Shown here: positions 1 through 8,653 of the stretch, in pieces
Position numbering within the stretch: the stretch's first letter is position 1
How the letters are laid out: every line of letters begins with the position of its first letter
Assembly: GCA_041918155.1 (NCBI GenBank)
Contig: JAYRWH010000075.1
Coordinates: forward strand, 1 to 64,000
Length of the DNA stretch: 64,000 nucleotides
Direction of reading: 5' to 3'
Source: UBA668 sp041918155
Lineage (GTDB): Bacteria > Actinomycetota > Acidimicrobiia > Acidimicrobiales > Ilumatobacteraceae
Notes under the pieces: model-generated
Told to the model about the DNA's origin: nothing
The model's input: only the letters and a program-made list of their open reading frames with translations
Databases searched by the model: none
Translations under genes and position numbers: made by a program

Positions 1-632
1 ACCTCCGCCCGCGTGGAACGCACCGACGCCATCTTGTCGGCGAGCATCGCCGTGGACGTGTCGGAGTTCTTCAGCGCGAACGTGCCACCGAACCCGCAGC
101 ACTGCTCGTGGGCGGGCAGCTCGACGAGGTCGATGCCGCGCACCTCGCGCAGCAGGCGCACGGGTTGATCGGTGAGGCCCAACATGCGCACCGAGTGGCA
201 GGTCGGGTGGTAGGTGACGCGGTGCGGGAACGTGGCCCCGACATCGGTGATGCCCAGCTCGTCGACGAGGAACTGCGACAGTTCGAACGTGCGCGAGGCG
301 ACGGCTGCGGCACGCGCCGCGAGGCGGTCGTCACCGGCGTGGGCTGCCACCTTGTCGTGCTGATGCCGAACGGAGCCGGCACACGAGCCCGATGGGGTGA
401 CGATCGCGGTGGCCCCGTCAGCGAGGGCCGCCTCGAACGCGTCGACATGATTGGCCACGATCGGCAGTGCTTCCTGCCAGTAACCGGTGTTCGTGTGCAT
501 CTGCCCGCAGCACGTCTGACGCTCGGGGAACACCACCGAGTGGCCGAGCCGTTCCAGCACCTCCACCGTTGCGCGCCCCACCTGCGGATAGAGCATGTCG
601 TTGACGCACGTGACGAACAGGGCGACCTTCAT
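1..632 (-). CDS. lutA: LutA/YkgE-like (Fe-S)-binding protein, C-terminus cut by window edge
   Basis: Cysteine-rich CCG-domain subunit of the LutABC/LldEFG-type L-lactate oxidation complex. The reading frame starts at the ATG at 632 (MKVALFVTCVND) and runs off the left edge, leaving about 210 of the usual ~240 residues. Two CCG motifs are visible: QTCCGQMHTNTGYW near residue 40 and EQCCGFGGTFALKNSD near residue 180; in this family they bind an iron-sulfur centre. It lies 10 bp downstream of rhamnose isomerase in the same direction. Oxidation of lactate formed from rhamnose-derived lactaldehyde is therefore the likely role. That role is inferred from context, and lutB/lutC would lie outside the window. 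Confidence 0.85.
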   Translation of the reverse strand, partial: MKVALFVTCVNDMLYPQVGRATVEVLERLGHSVVFPERQTCCGQMHTNTGYWQEALPIVANHVDAFEAALADGATAIVTPSGSCAGSVRHQHDKVAAHAGDDRLAARAAAVASRTFELSQFLVDELGITDVGATFPHRVTYHPTCHSVRMLGLTDQPVRLLREVRGIDLVELPAHEQCCGFGGTFALKNSDTSTAMLADKMASVRSTRAE

Positions 633-642
633 GGCGATTGCC

Positions 643-1947
643 TCACAGTCCCGTTGCCGCGCCACCCGAGCCGCGTTCGGCCACGGCGGCGGCGCGGTAT
701 CCGCCGGCCCGGTAGGCGGCCAGCGGATCGAGCGCGGCGCCGTTGCGGCGGCGGGCCTCGGCCACCACCGGGGTGACGTCGGTGCGGAACGCGCGGTGGA
801 TCAACTCGGCGCACCCAGCCGCATCGTTCGCCTCCTGCCCGGAGGCGAGCGCCGACCGGTCGACGAGGAGCGCCTGGGCGATCGTGTGCTGGATCTGGGT
901 GGTGGCCTGCAACAGGTCTTCCAGCGGGTCCTTCACATTGTGCGACTCGTCGATCATGTACGCGACGTCGGGCATCGATGGCACGCCGGTCAGAACCGCT
1001 CCGTGCTCGATGAGTTCGAGCATCACCAGGAACAGCTGGAACGGCTTGATCGAGCCCACCGTGAGATCGTCGTCGCCGTACTTCGAGTCGTTGAAGTGGA
1101 AGCCGCCGAGGCGGCCGGTCATCGCCAGCCGGCTGACCACCTGCTCGATGTTCGTGTTCGGCAGGTGGTGGCCGAGGTCGACCAGGCAGCGGGCCTTCTC
1201 CCCCGCCGCCTGCGCGAGCAGCAAGGAGGAACCCCAGTCGGCGTTGACCGTGCTGTAGAACGCGGGCTCGTACGGCTTGTGCTCGGTGAACATCAGCCAG
1301 TCGGCGGGCAAGGCCGCGTGCACCTGCTGCATGCACTCCGCGACGCGATCGAACATCGCCCGGAAGTTGCCCTGGCCAGGGTGGTTCGTGCCATCGGCCA
1401 ACCACACCGTGAGCGCTTTCGAGCCGAGCTTGCGGCCCAACTCGATGCAGTGCACATTGTGCTCGACCGCCGCCTCACGCACCGCCGCCGACGTGTTCGC
1501 GAACGAACCGTACTTGTACGTCACCGCGCCCTCACGAGTCGTCTGCGGGTTGTCCTGGAAAGTGTTCGAGTTCATCGCGTCGAAGCCGAGGCCGAGCGAC
1601 TCGCCGTACGCGCGCAGCGCGTCGGGATCCTTCGGGTCGTCCCACGGCACATGCAGGCTGACCGTGCGGTTCGCCCCGGTGAGGGCGTTCAGCGCGGCGA
1701 CGTCATCAAGCTTCTCGAACGTGTCGCGAGCCTCGCCGCCACCCGGAAAGCGCCCGAAGCGAGTGCCGCCGGTACCCACGGCCCACGAGGGCGCGGCGAC
1801 GCTGAAGCGGGCGACCTCGGCGATCACTGCCTCGGCATCGACGCCACGGCGCGCGAGGTGCGCGGTGAGGGCATCGAGGTCGGCGGTGTGGGCGGCGAGT
1901 AGCCCGGCGTTGTGCCCGGCGAGTGCGTCGGTGGAGATCTTCGGCAT
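643..1947 (-). CDS. rhaI: L-rhamnose isomerase (RhaI type)
   Basis: A 434-residue cytosolic TIM-barrel isomerase of the xylose-isomerase-like superfamily that interconverts L-rhamnose and L-rhamnulose. Family features include VSLHVPWDDPKDPDAL near residue 97, EHKPYEPAFYSTVNADWG near 220, CLVDLGHHLPNTNIE near 248 and GGFHFNDSKYGDDDLT near 275. The last three carry the Glu/Asp/His metal-binding residues expected of the family. Length is typical. The ATG at 1947 has a CAGGAG ribosome site upstream. It follows the aldolase/dehydrogenase gene by 30 bp in one apparent operon. The kinase RhaB is not in the window and may lie to the left. Confidence 0.92.
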   Translation of the reverse strand: MPKISTDALAGHNAGLLAAHTADLDALTAHLARRGVDAEAVIAEVARFSVAAPSWAVGTGGTRFGRFPGGGEARDTFEKLDDVAALNALTGANRTVSLHVPWDDPKDPDALRAYGESLGLGFDAMNSNTFQDNPQTTREGAVTYKYGSFANTSAAVREAAVEHNVHCIELGRKLGSKALTVWLADGTNHPGQGNFRAMFDRVAECMQQVHAALPADWLMFTEHKPYEPAFYSTVNADWGSSLLLAQAAGEKARCLVDLGHHLPNTNIEQVVSRLAMTGRLGGFHFNDSKYGDDDLTVGSIKPFQLFLVMLELIEHGAVLTGVPSMPDVAYMIDESHNVKDPLEDLLQATTQIQHTIAQALLVDRSALASGQEANDAAGCAELIHRAFRTDVTPVVAEARRRNGAALDPLAAYRAGGYRAAAVAERGSGGAATGL

Positions 1948-1977
1948 GTGAGATCGCTCCTGTTCAGCGCCGATTGT

Positions 1978-4008
1978 TCAGCGAAGGAAGGCGGCGGCGA
2001 GCCCGCCGTCGACATTGATGGTGAGGCCAGTGGTGCGCGGCAGCGCCCCCTCGACCAGGACGGCCACCGCGGCGGCGATGTGTTCAGGCAGCACTTCCTC
2101 GCCCAGCAGGGTGCGCGACGCGTAGAACTTGCCGAGGTCTTCCGGGGCGACCTTGTACGCGGCGGCGCGCTGCTCCAGCCATTCGCCGGAGAAGATGCCC
2201 GAGCCCTTCACCACGGCGTCGGGGTTCACCGCATTGACGCGGACGCCGAACTCGGCGAGTTCGGCCGCGAGGAGGCGCACCTGGTGCGCCTGGTCGGCCT
2301 TGGCGGCGGAGTAGGCGATGTTCTTCGGCCCGGCGACCACCGAGTTCTTGGAGACCACATAGACGATGTCGCCGCCCGTGCCCTGGGCGAGCATTCCACG
2401 GGCGCCCTCGCGGCTGACGAGGAACGAGCCCTTGGCGAGCACGTCGTGCAGCGCGTCCCACTCCTCCACCGTCGTGTCGACGAGGGCCGACGAGCGGGCG
2501 AAGCCGGCGTTGTTGACGACGATGTCGACGCCGCCGAAGCGCGCGTTGGCGGCGGCAAAGCCGGCGATCACGGCGGCCTCGTTGCCGACGTCCATCGCCA
2601 CGGCGAGCGCCGTCTCGTACCCGATATCGGCGGCAGCCTTCTCGGCTGCGTCGAGGTCGCGGTCGGCGATCACCACGCACGCCCCGCCGGCACGCAGCCG
2701 CTTCACGGTCGCGAGGCCGATGCCCGAGGCGCCACCCGTGACGAGCGCGACCTGGCCCTGCAATGGCGGGGCGGGCGGACGCATGCGCAACTTGCGCTCC
2801 TCGAGCTCCCAGTACTCGATGCGGAACTTCTCGTGGTCGGAGATCGGCGCGTACGACGACACGGACTCGGCGCCGCGCATGACGTTGATCGCGTTGATGT
2901 AGAACTCGCCCGCCACGCGAGCGGTGGCCGAGTCGGCACCGAAGCTCCACATGCCCACGCCGGGCACGAGCACGATCGCCGGGTCGGCGCCCCGGATCGC
3001 CGGCGACGACGGCTCGGCGTAGGCGTCGTAGTACGCCTGGTAGTCGGTGCGGTACGCGGTGTGCGCGGCCTTCAGTGCCTCGACCTTCTCCACCACCGGC
3101 GCGCCCGCGGGCACATCGATGTAGAGCGGTTTCACCTTGGTGCGCAGGAAGTGATCAGGGCACGAGGTACCGAGCGCCGTCATCCGCGGTGCTCCCTGCG
3201 CGGCGAGGAAGTCGAGCACCACGGGCACATCCGTGAAGTGACCGACCACACGCTTGTCGGCGGAGGCGATGCCGCGAACCACCGGCGCCAGCGCGGCCAC
3301 TTGGAAGGCACGCTCGGCCTCGGGCAGCGCGGTGAACGCCGGGCGCAGGGGGCCGAACGGATCGACCTTGCCGCGCCGGGCGAGGAACTGCTCGGCCTGC
3401 TCGATCACCCGCAACGACACGGCCTCGCAGGCCGCACTCGTGTCGGCCCACACCATCATCCCGTGGCCGCCCATCATCACTCCGTCGGCGGCCGGGTGCG
3501 CCGCCTGGAAGTCACGGATCGCGAGGCCCAGCTCGAACCCGGGTCTCAGCCAGTCGAGCCAGCCGATCGTGCCACCGAAGCACTCCTGCACCAGGGCAGG
3601 GCCATCGGCTGCAGCAGCGAGGGCGATCATCGAGTCGGGGTGCAGGTGATCCACGTGTGCCTGGCTCACGAACGCGTGCAGCGGGGTGTCGATCGAGGGC
3701 ACCGCTCCCCCGTCGGCGAACGAACAGTGCTGGTAGTAGGCGACGATGTCGTCCTCGTGAACGCCTGAGGCATAGACCCGCTCCAGGCCGCGCACACGGT
3801 CGAGCACGAGCTTGGCGAGGCCGGACTCCTTCAGGGTCCCGAGGTCGCCGCCGCTGCCCTTCACGAACAGCACCACGACGTCGTCCCCGGTGACCGGGTC
3901 GGGCAGGGTGACCTTGGCCGACGTGTTACCACCGGCGAAGTTGGTGATCCGCTTGTCGGAGCCGAGGCGGTTCGAGCGTTCGATGAGGTGTGCTACGTCG
4001 GGGTTCAT
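1978..4008 (-). CDS. rhaEW: bifunctional L-rhamnulose-1-phosphate aldolase / L-lactaldehyde dehydrogenase (RhaEW type)
   Basis: A 676-residue two-domain enzyme. The N-terminal ~400 residues are a class II aldolase domain with ITNFAGGNTSAKV near residue 20 and the metal-binding HAFVSQAHVDHLHPDS segment near 120. The C-terminal ~250 residues are a short-chain dehydrogenase with a Rossmann motif (VTGGASGIG) and a YSAAK catalytic motif. The family cleaves rhamnulose-1-P to dihydroxyacetone phosphate and L-lactaldehyde and oxidises the latter to lactate. The ATG at 4008 is chosen because homology begins there (MNPDVAHLIERSNRLGSD) and GAGAAG lies just upstream; the open frame extends further only as non-homologous sequence. 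It sits between the DeoR regulator and rhamnose isomerase. Confidence 0.93.
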   Translation of the reverse strand: MNPDVAHLIERSNRLGSDKRITNFAGGNTSAKVTLPDPVTGDDVVVLFVKGSGGDLGTLKESGLAKLVLDRVRGLERVYASGVHEDDIVAYYQHCSFADGGAVPSIDTPLHAFVSQAHVDHLHPDSMIALAAAADGPALVQECFGGTIGWLDWLRPGFELGLAIRDFQAAHPAADGVMMGGHGMMVWADTSAACEAVSLRVIEQAEQFLARRGKVDPFGPLRPAFTALPEAERAFQVAALAPVVRGIASADKRVVGHFTDVPVVLDFLAAQGAPRMTALGTSCPDHFLRTKVKPLYIDVPAGAPVVEKVEALKAAHTAYRTDYQAYYDAYAEPSSPAIRGADPAIVLVPGVGMWSFGADSATARVAGEFYINAINVMRGAESVSSYAPISDHEKFRIEYWELEERKLRMRPPAPPLQGQVALVTGGASGIGLATVKRLRAGGACVVIADRDLDAAEKAAADIGYETALAVAMDVGNEAAVIAGFAAANARFGGVDIVVNNAGFARSSALVDTTVEEWDALHDVLAKGSFLVSREGARGMLAQGTGGDIVYVVSKNSVVAGPKNIAYSAAKADQAHQVRLLAAELAEFGVRVNAVNPDAVVKGSGIFSGEWLEQRAAAYKVAPEDLGKFYASRTLLGEEVLPEHIAAAVAVLVEGALPRTTGLTINVDGGLAAAFLR

Positions 4009-4043
4009 TGGGTGCTTCTCGTTGTGTGTGCGGCGTGCGGTGG

Positions 4044-4805
4044 TCAGAGGATGGTGGCGAGCTTGCGGTAGGGGGCCAGGCGCGAGTCGGTTGGGTCGAG
4101 TTCGGTGACGAGCACATCGATCGCGTCCCAATCGAGGCACACCGCGGTCGCCCGCTGCCCGAGCTTGGAGGAATCGACGGCGAGCACCACTTCGGCCGCT
4201 CCGGCGACGATGGCCCGCTTCACGTCGGCCTCTTCCAGCACCACCTCGGTGGCGCCGACCGAGGGGTCGACGGCGCCACACGAGGTGATGAAGCGGGAGA
4301 CCGCGAGTTGGCGGGCTCCCCACGCGGCGAGCGGGCCGACGAGGCTGCCCGTTCGCGTGTCCAGCTGGCCGCCCGTGAGGAGGGGGGTCACCCCAGGGCG
4401 GCCGTGCAAGGCCTGGAATGTCTCGGGGCCGTTGGTGAGAACGGTGAGGTCGCGCGCCCCGGCGAGCACTGCGGCCGCGCGCATCACGGTGGACGACGCG
4501 TCGAATGCAATCGTGCCGGCAGCCGGGATGAGGTCGGCCAGCTTCGCCGCGATCTGCCCCTTGGCCTTGGCGTTGACCTGCTTGCGTTCGGCGAACGACT
4601 GTGGCCCGAGGGCCATCGCGCCACCGCGCACCCGGCGGGCAACACCGCGCTCTTCCAGCTCGGCGAGGTCGCGGCGGATCGTCATCTCGCTGACGTCGAG
4701 CTCGCCCGCCGCCTCGGAGATGGTCACCGAGCCGTCCGCGGCGAGACGCGCGGTGAGGTGGCTGAGTCGCTCCTCCGTCGCAAGGTTCGTCTGCGCAGCG
4801 CTCAT
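4044..4805 (-). CDS. DeoR-family transcriptional regulator (probable rhamnose regulator)
   Basis: Cytosolic repressor-type regulator of about 253 residues. The N-terminal winged helix-turn-helix contains EAAGELDVSEMTIRRDLAEL, the signature of DeoR/GlpR proteins. The C-terminal DeoRC sensor domain, which in this family binds phosphosugars, includes ASSTVMRAAAVL and LTNGPETFQAL. It is first in the rhamnose operon (35 bp before the aldolase), so a phosphorylated rhamnose intermediate is the probable ligand; that is inference. Start: the ATG at 4805 is used. A GTG at 4814 is possible but sits too close to the GAGGGGG ribosome site. Confidence 0.88.
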   Translation of the reverse strand: MSAAQTNLATEERLSHLTARLAADGSVTISEAAGELDVSEMTIRRDLAELEERGVARRVRGGAMALGPQSFAERKQVNAKAKGQIAAKLADLIPAAGTIAFDASSTVMRAAAVLAGARDLTVLTNGPETFQALHGRPGVTPLLTGGQLDTRTGSLVGPLAAWGARQLAVSRFITSCGAVDPSVGATEVVLEEADVKRAIVAGAAEVVLAVDSSKLGQRATAVCLDWDAIDVLVTELDPTDSRLAPYRKLATIL

Positions 4806-4856
4806 CGTGACCACTACCCCCTCAGCGCGATCGTCACCGACGAGTCAATGGTAGCA

Positions 4857-4876
4857 CTTGTGGCGATTCACACAAG
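4857..4876. promoter_or_regulatory. inverted repeat between DeoR and double-FadR genes
   Basis: CTTGTG at 4857-4862 and CACAAG at 4871-4876 form a perfect inverted repeat with an 8-nt spacer in the only intergenic region shared by the divergent regulators. It could be the operator for either protein. No expression data; the assignment is positional. Confidence 0.4.
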
Positions 4877-4935
4877 CAAACATGCTCGACGGTGGCGCCA
4901 CCGAGGCCACCGACCGATCGGGGCATACTGACGCA

Positions 4936-6501
4936 GTGACTGGGGAGCGACAGTATTCGGCGGCGGCATTCGCTGGGCTCGCCCGTGGCGCTCGCCCGAA
5001 AGTGTCGCACCTCGTCGCCGTTCAGCTTCGCGACATGATCCTCACGGGCGAACTTGCCGCGAATCAGCGGCTGCCGCCCGAATCGGAACTCGCCACGGCA
5101 TTCTCGGTGTCGAAGGAGACGCTGCGCGAGGCACTGCGGATCCTCGAATCGCAGTCGCTGCTCGAGATCCGACGTGGGCGCGGTGGTGGCCCAGTCGTCC
5201 GGCGGCCGGGAATTGACGCGGTGAGCCGCCACATCGCTCTGCACCTGCAGCGTCGCCAGGTGACGCTCACTCAGCTCGCCGAAGCCCGCGCCATCTTCGA
5301 GACACCCGCCGCCGAGCAATTCGCCACTCGTGCGACCCCGATCGAACTCGCCGAACTCGTCGTTCGCCACGACACCGAGAAGGCCCGGGTCAGCGAACCG
5401 CTCGCCTTCGCTGCCGCGGTCGCCGCATTCGACCAGTCGGTCACCGAGCTGTCCGGGAACCGGACGCTCGGGGTTCTTGCCGGCGCGTTCCGGGAGATCC
5501 ACGCCGGGCAGGTGTTCCAGAACGTCGCCGCGGCCGAGAGCGCCCGCTCCGACGACTTTCCCCGCGGTGTCGTCGCCAGTCACGCGGCGTTCATCGACGC
5601 GGCGCAGCGCCGAGACGGTGGGTTGGCGAACCGGGTGTGGCACGACTACCTCCTCACGACCGATTCGCTCGCCGGCGACGGAAACCGTCGACCTGCCCTC
5701 ATCGACATCACGCCGTTGTGGCGCGCTCAGCTCGGGTCGGCAACCGGCCACGGCCCACACCGGCGGGCCGCCGCGTTGGTGGATGAGATCCGGGCGCGCA
5801 TTGCCGATGGAACACTTGCCGAAGGCGCCCGGCTGCCGGCACTCCCCGAGCTCGCGATCGAGTTCGATGTGTCCCGCCCGACGCTGCGCGAGGCGCTGCG
5901 GGTACTCGAGATGGAGCGGTTGATCGACCTGCCGGCCGGCGAACGCGGCGGCGCCAAGGTGCTGACGCCGTCCACGCTCGCGGCAGCGCGCCTCGTGGGC
6001 ATTGCCCTCGAGGGTCGGGGAGTGACCTTCGCCGACTTCTACCGCGCACACCGGATGATCGAACCGCAGATCCGTCGGCTCGCGGTCGAGCGCATGCGTC
6101 CATCGGCCGTCGTCGCACTCCGGCACATCGAACACGAACTCGCGGCCTCGGTCGGTGACAGCGGCGCGTTCGTCGAGGCCTGGCACCGCAGCGAGGTGAT
6201 CGTGCTGTCGGAGATCCGCAACCCGGCGATCGCGTTGATCGGCGAGATCACCGGTCTGGTGGCGGTCGAAGTCGAACGGATTTCCACCACCGACCGCGGC
6301 TCGCGCCAGTGGTGGGACGATCTCGCCGTCCATGCGCTGCGCTTCCTCCGCGAGTACCTCGACGCGGCCGAAGCGGGTGACGGCGTACGGGCGAGACAGG
6401 TCTGGACCGAGTACCTCGCCGTCAACACGCCGTTCTTCGAAGGTTCCGAGATCGCCGACCGCCCTCTGACGGGTCTGGTCGACGGCGGCACCCTGGCCTA
6501 G
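4936..6501 (+). CDS. tandem FadR-type (GntR) regulator with two HTH-FCD modules
   Basis: A 521-residue regulator, about twice the length of a normal FadR-subfamily protein. Module 1: winged HTH near residues 22-92 (PPESELATAFSVSKETLREA) plus an all-helical FCD ligand domain to about 235. Module 2: a second winged HTH near 275-345 (LPELAIEFDVSRPTLREALR) plus a second FCD domain to the end. Both HTHs keep the TLREALR recognition-helix signature. The GTG at 4936 is preferred; an in-frame ATG at 4858 would put the start inside the putative operator. It is divergent from the rhamnose operon, so regulation of that or a related sugar-acid pathway is possible but unproven. Confidence 0.85.
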   Translation: MTGERQYSAAAFAGLARGARPKVSHLVAVQLRDMILTGELAANQRLPPESELATAFSVSKETLREALRILESQSLLEIRRGRGGGPVVRRPGIDAVSRHIALHLQRRQVTLTQLAEARAIFETPAAEQFATRATPIELAELVVRHDTEKARVSEPLAFAAAVAAFDQSVTELSGNRTLGVLAGAFREIHAGQVFQNVAAAESARSDDFPRGVVASHAAFIDAAQRRDGGLANRVWHDYLLTTDSLAGDGNRRPALIDITPLWRAQLGSATGHGPHRRAAALVDEIRARIADGTLAEGARLPALPELAIEFDVSRPTLREALRVLEMERLIDLPAGERGGAKVLTPSTLAAARLVGIALEGRGVTFADFYRAHRMIEPQIRRLAVERMRPSAVVALRHIEHELAASVGDSGAFVEAWHRSEVIVLSEIRNPAIALIGEITGLVAVEVERISTTDRGSRQWWDDLAVHALRFLREYLDAAEAGDGVRARQVWTEYLAVNTPFFEGSEIADRPLTGLVDGGTLA

Positions 6502-6520
6502 CGATCAGCGCGACCGGAGG

Positions 6521-7342
6521 TCACAATCGACCGTCGGTGCGCAGGTCGTCGGGCACCCAGTTCGGGTTGCGGCGTTCGCCGAACGCCGTCATCCCTTCGC
6601 GTGATTCAGGGCCGGCCAGGCTCGCGTCCATCGCCATGCGGTCGTACACGCCGTAATAGCGATCGACGATTCGTTTGATCTCGTTGCGCGCTCCCGGGGC
6701 CGAGCGACAACACCACTGCAGCGCGTCGATCGCCTCGTCCAGCAGTTGCTCGTGGGGCACGACACGGCTGACCAGGCCCCAGGCCAGCGCCTCCTGGGCG
6801 GACACGACCCGACCGGTCATCAGCATGTCGCGCGCTCGGGCGGGCCCGATCTGGCGAGGAAGGATCTGCCCGTAGTACGTGTCGGCAATACCACGCAACA
6901 GCTCTGGGGCCCGGAAGGTCGCGCGGTCGCTCGCCACCGACACATCGGCCAGCATCGACATCATCAACCCGCCGCCCTGGGCCAGCCCATTGATCGCGCA
7001 GACCACGGGTTTGGGGGCGTGGCGGATCGCGTCGAACGGGGTGATGTCCATGCCCAACACGGTGAGATCTCCCCACGCATCATCGTTCCCACCACTCAAG
7101 TCGCCCCCCGGAACGAAGACGTCGCCGGTGCCGGTCAGCAGCAGGCCGGCGAGGTCGGTGCTGCTGGACACGCGCTCCACGGCAGCGCGGATCCCGAAGT
7201 ACATGCTCGGCGTGAGTGCGTTGCGACGCTCGGGTCGGTCGACGGTCACAACGCCCAGCGAGCCACGTCGCTCGAAACGCAGATACTGACTGCCCAGCCA
7301 ATCGCCCTCGGGTGGCCGGTTCGGATAACGCGTGTCGCTCAT
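6521..7342 (-). CDS. enoyl-CoA hydratase/isomerase family protein
   Basis: Crotonase-fold enzyme of about 273 residues, probably hydrating or isomerising an acyl-CoA intermediate in the cytosol. Visible features: RPERRNALTPSMY near residue 37, the oxyanion-loop region GTGDVFVPGGDLSGG near 70, and INGLAQGGGLMMSMLADVSV near 113. The second loop lacks the usual catalytic Glu arrangement of true hydratases, so the precise reaction is open. The ATG at 7342 is preferred over the ATG at 7351 because GAAGGA lies about 8 nt before it. It is divergent from an NTF2-like gene. Confidence 0.85.
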   Translation of the reverse strand: MSDTRYPNRPPEGDWLGSQYLRFERRGSLGVVTVDRPERRNALTPSMYFGIRAAVERVSSSTDLAGLLLTGTGDVFVPGGDLSGGNDDAWGDLTVLGMDITPFDAIRHAPKPVVCAINGLAQGGGLMMSMLADVSVASDRATFRAPELLRGIADTYYGQILPRQIGPARARDMLMTGRVVSAQEALAWGLVSRVVPHEQLLDEAIDALQWCCRSAPGARNEIKRIVDRYYGVYDRMAMDASLAGPESREGMTAFGERRNPNWVPDDLRTDGRL

Positions 7343-7383
7343 GGTCTGCATCCTTCACGGGCTGGTGCGGGTCGGCAAAGTCT

Positions 7384-7401
7384 TGACTATGTCAGCGATA
7401 T
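7384..7401. promoter_or_regulatory. candidate operator in enoyl-CoA hydratase/NTF2 intergenic region
   Basis: TGAC-TAT-GTCA (7384-7394) is a short inverted repeat overlapping a TTGACT hexamer. The overlapping word ATGTCAGCGATAT (7389-7401) recurs with one mismatch at 17634-17646 in front of the VOC gene. The region lies between two divergent genes of the catabolic island. The regulator is unknown. Confidence 0.35.
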
Positions 7402-7461
7402 TTGCAATGGTGGCCACTCCCGGCAGCGAGCACCCTGGCGCGCACCGGTAGGGGGACATCG

Positions 7462-7893
7462 ATGGACCTGCAGGCCCTGCACGACAAGCTCGAGATCCAG
7501 GAGTTGCTCACCCGGTACGCCCGCGGTGTGGACTCCAAGGACTGGGTGCTGTGGAAGACCGTGTTCACCGACGACGCGACCCTCGACTACAGCTCGGCCG
7601 GCGCCGCCGTCGGCTCACGCGACGAGGTCGCGGCCTGGCTCGAGGCCGCGCTGGGCACCGTGCCAATGACGCAGCACTTCATCAGTAACATCGAGATCGC
7701 CCTCGCCGGCGACCGGGCCAAAGTGCGGGCGATGTTCTACAACCCGATGCAGCTGCCGGGGGTGGACGGGCTCAGCTACTGCGGCGGCTACTACCACCAC
7801 GACGTGGTGCGCACGCCAGACGGCTGGAAGAGCGAGCGCCTCGTCGAAGAGAACATCTGGTTCGCCAACCCACTCGACAAGTCGGCGGGCTGA
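7462..7893 (+). CDS. NTF2-like (SnoaL-type) nuclear transport factor 2 fold protein
   Basis: A 143-residue single-domain protein of the SnoaL/NTF2 superfamily. The N-terminal pattern LQALHDKLEIQELLTRYARG, then DDATLDYSSAG and YYHHDVVRTPDGWKSERL near the C-terminus, are typical of family members that act as hydratases, isomerases or dehydratases in steroid and aromatic catabolism. The start at 7462 follows AGGGGG by about 7 nt; an upstream in-frame start would have no ribosome site. It overlaps nothing and precedes an SDR gene by 4 bp, suggesting co-transcription. Substrate unknown. Confidence 0.8.
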   Translation: MDLQALHDKLEIQELLTRYARGVDSKDWVLWKTVFTDDATLDYSSAGAAVGSRDEVAAWLEAALGTVPMTQHFISNIEIALAGDRAKVRAMFYNPMQLPGVDGLSYCGGYYHHDVVRTPDGWKSERLVEENIWFANPLDKSAG

Positions 7894-7897
7894 GTCG

Positions 7898-8647
7898 ATG
7901 TCATCGCCACGGTTCGAAGGAAGAGTCGCGCTCGTGACGGGCGCCGGGTCCGGCATCGGCCGAGCCGTCAGCGTCCGACTCGCCGCCGAGGGGGCCTCGG
8001 TTCTGGCCGTCGACGTCAACGCCGATGGACTCGATGCGACCAAGGACCTCGCGTCGAGCCAGGTCGTGACTCATCACGCCGACCTCAGCGACCCTGACGC
8101 GTGTTTCGCCACCGTCGCGCAGTGCGTCGAGTTGTTCGGTCGTCTCGACGTGCTCGGCAACGTGGCCGGCATCTACCTCGCAGCCCACACCGTCACCACC
8201 ACGCGTGAGCAGTACCGCAAGGTCATGGCGGTGAACCTCGACGCCTACTTCTTCCTCGCGCAGGCCGCAATCCCGCACCTGCTCGACAGCGGCGGCAACA
8301 TCGTCAACATCGCGTCCAACGCGGGCCTTCAGGGTGTTCCCTACTCGGCGGCCTACTGCATGAGCAAGGGCGGAGTCGTACAGCTCACCCGCTCGCTGGC
8401 TGTCGAGTTCATCAAGACGAAGTTGCGCGTGAACGCCATCGCCCCCGCCGGCACGAACACGAACATCGCCACGTCGGTGAGCTTCCCCAGCGACATGGAC
8501 ATCGACCTGGCGCTCCGGATGGGCGGAATGCGCGGAATGGCCGAACCCGAGGAAGTCGCCGCGTTGTTCGCCTTCCTCGCATCCGACGAGGCACGGTCGA
8601 TCACCGGCAGCGTCTACACACTCGACAACGGCATGACGGCTGGCTGA
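7898..8647 (+). CDS. SDR-family NAD(P)-dependent oxidoreductase
   Basis: A 249-residue classical short-chain dehydrogenase. Residues 11-22 hold the cofactor motif VTGAGSGIGRA, NVAG is near 90, IVNIASNAG holds the catalytic Ser, and YCMSKGG provides the YxxxK pair. The D at the end of beta-2 (AVDVNADGL) suggests NAD(H) preference. It probably oxidises a hydroxy intermediate in the catabolic island. Four bp separate it from the NTF2-like gene upstream, and it converges on another SDR at 8654. Confidence 0.88.
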   Translation: MSSPRFEGRVALVTGAGSGIGRAVSVRLAAEGASVLAVDVNADGLDATKDLASSQVVTHHADLSDPDACFATVAQCVELFGRLDVLGNVAGIYLAAHTVTTTREQYRKVMAVNLDAYFFLAQAAIPHLLDSGGNIVNIASNAGLQGVPYSAAYCMSKGGVVQLTRSLAVEFIKTKLRVNAIAPAGTNTNIATSVSFPSDMDIDLALRMGGMRGMAEPEEVAALFAFLASDEARSITGSVYTLDNGMTAG

Positions 8648-8653
8648 GCGCCA

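Noticed and set aside
1912..3768. Long open frame antisense to the rhamnose aldolase/dehydrogenase
   Set aside because: Arg/Gly/His-rich composition with no domain pattern, and fully antisense to a well-supported gene. High GC content leaves few stops in this frame.
4009..4323. N-terminal extension of the rhamnulose-1-P aldolase frame
   Set aside because: It overlaps the DeoR gene, shows no homology, and ATG at 4008 has a ribosome site.
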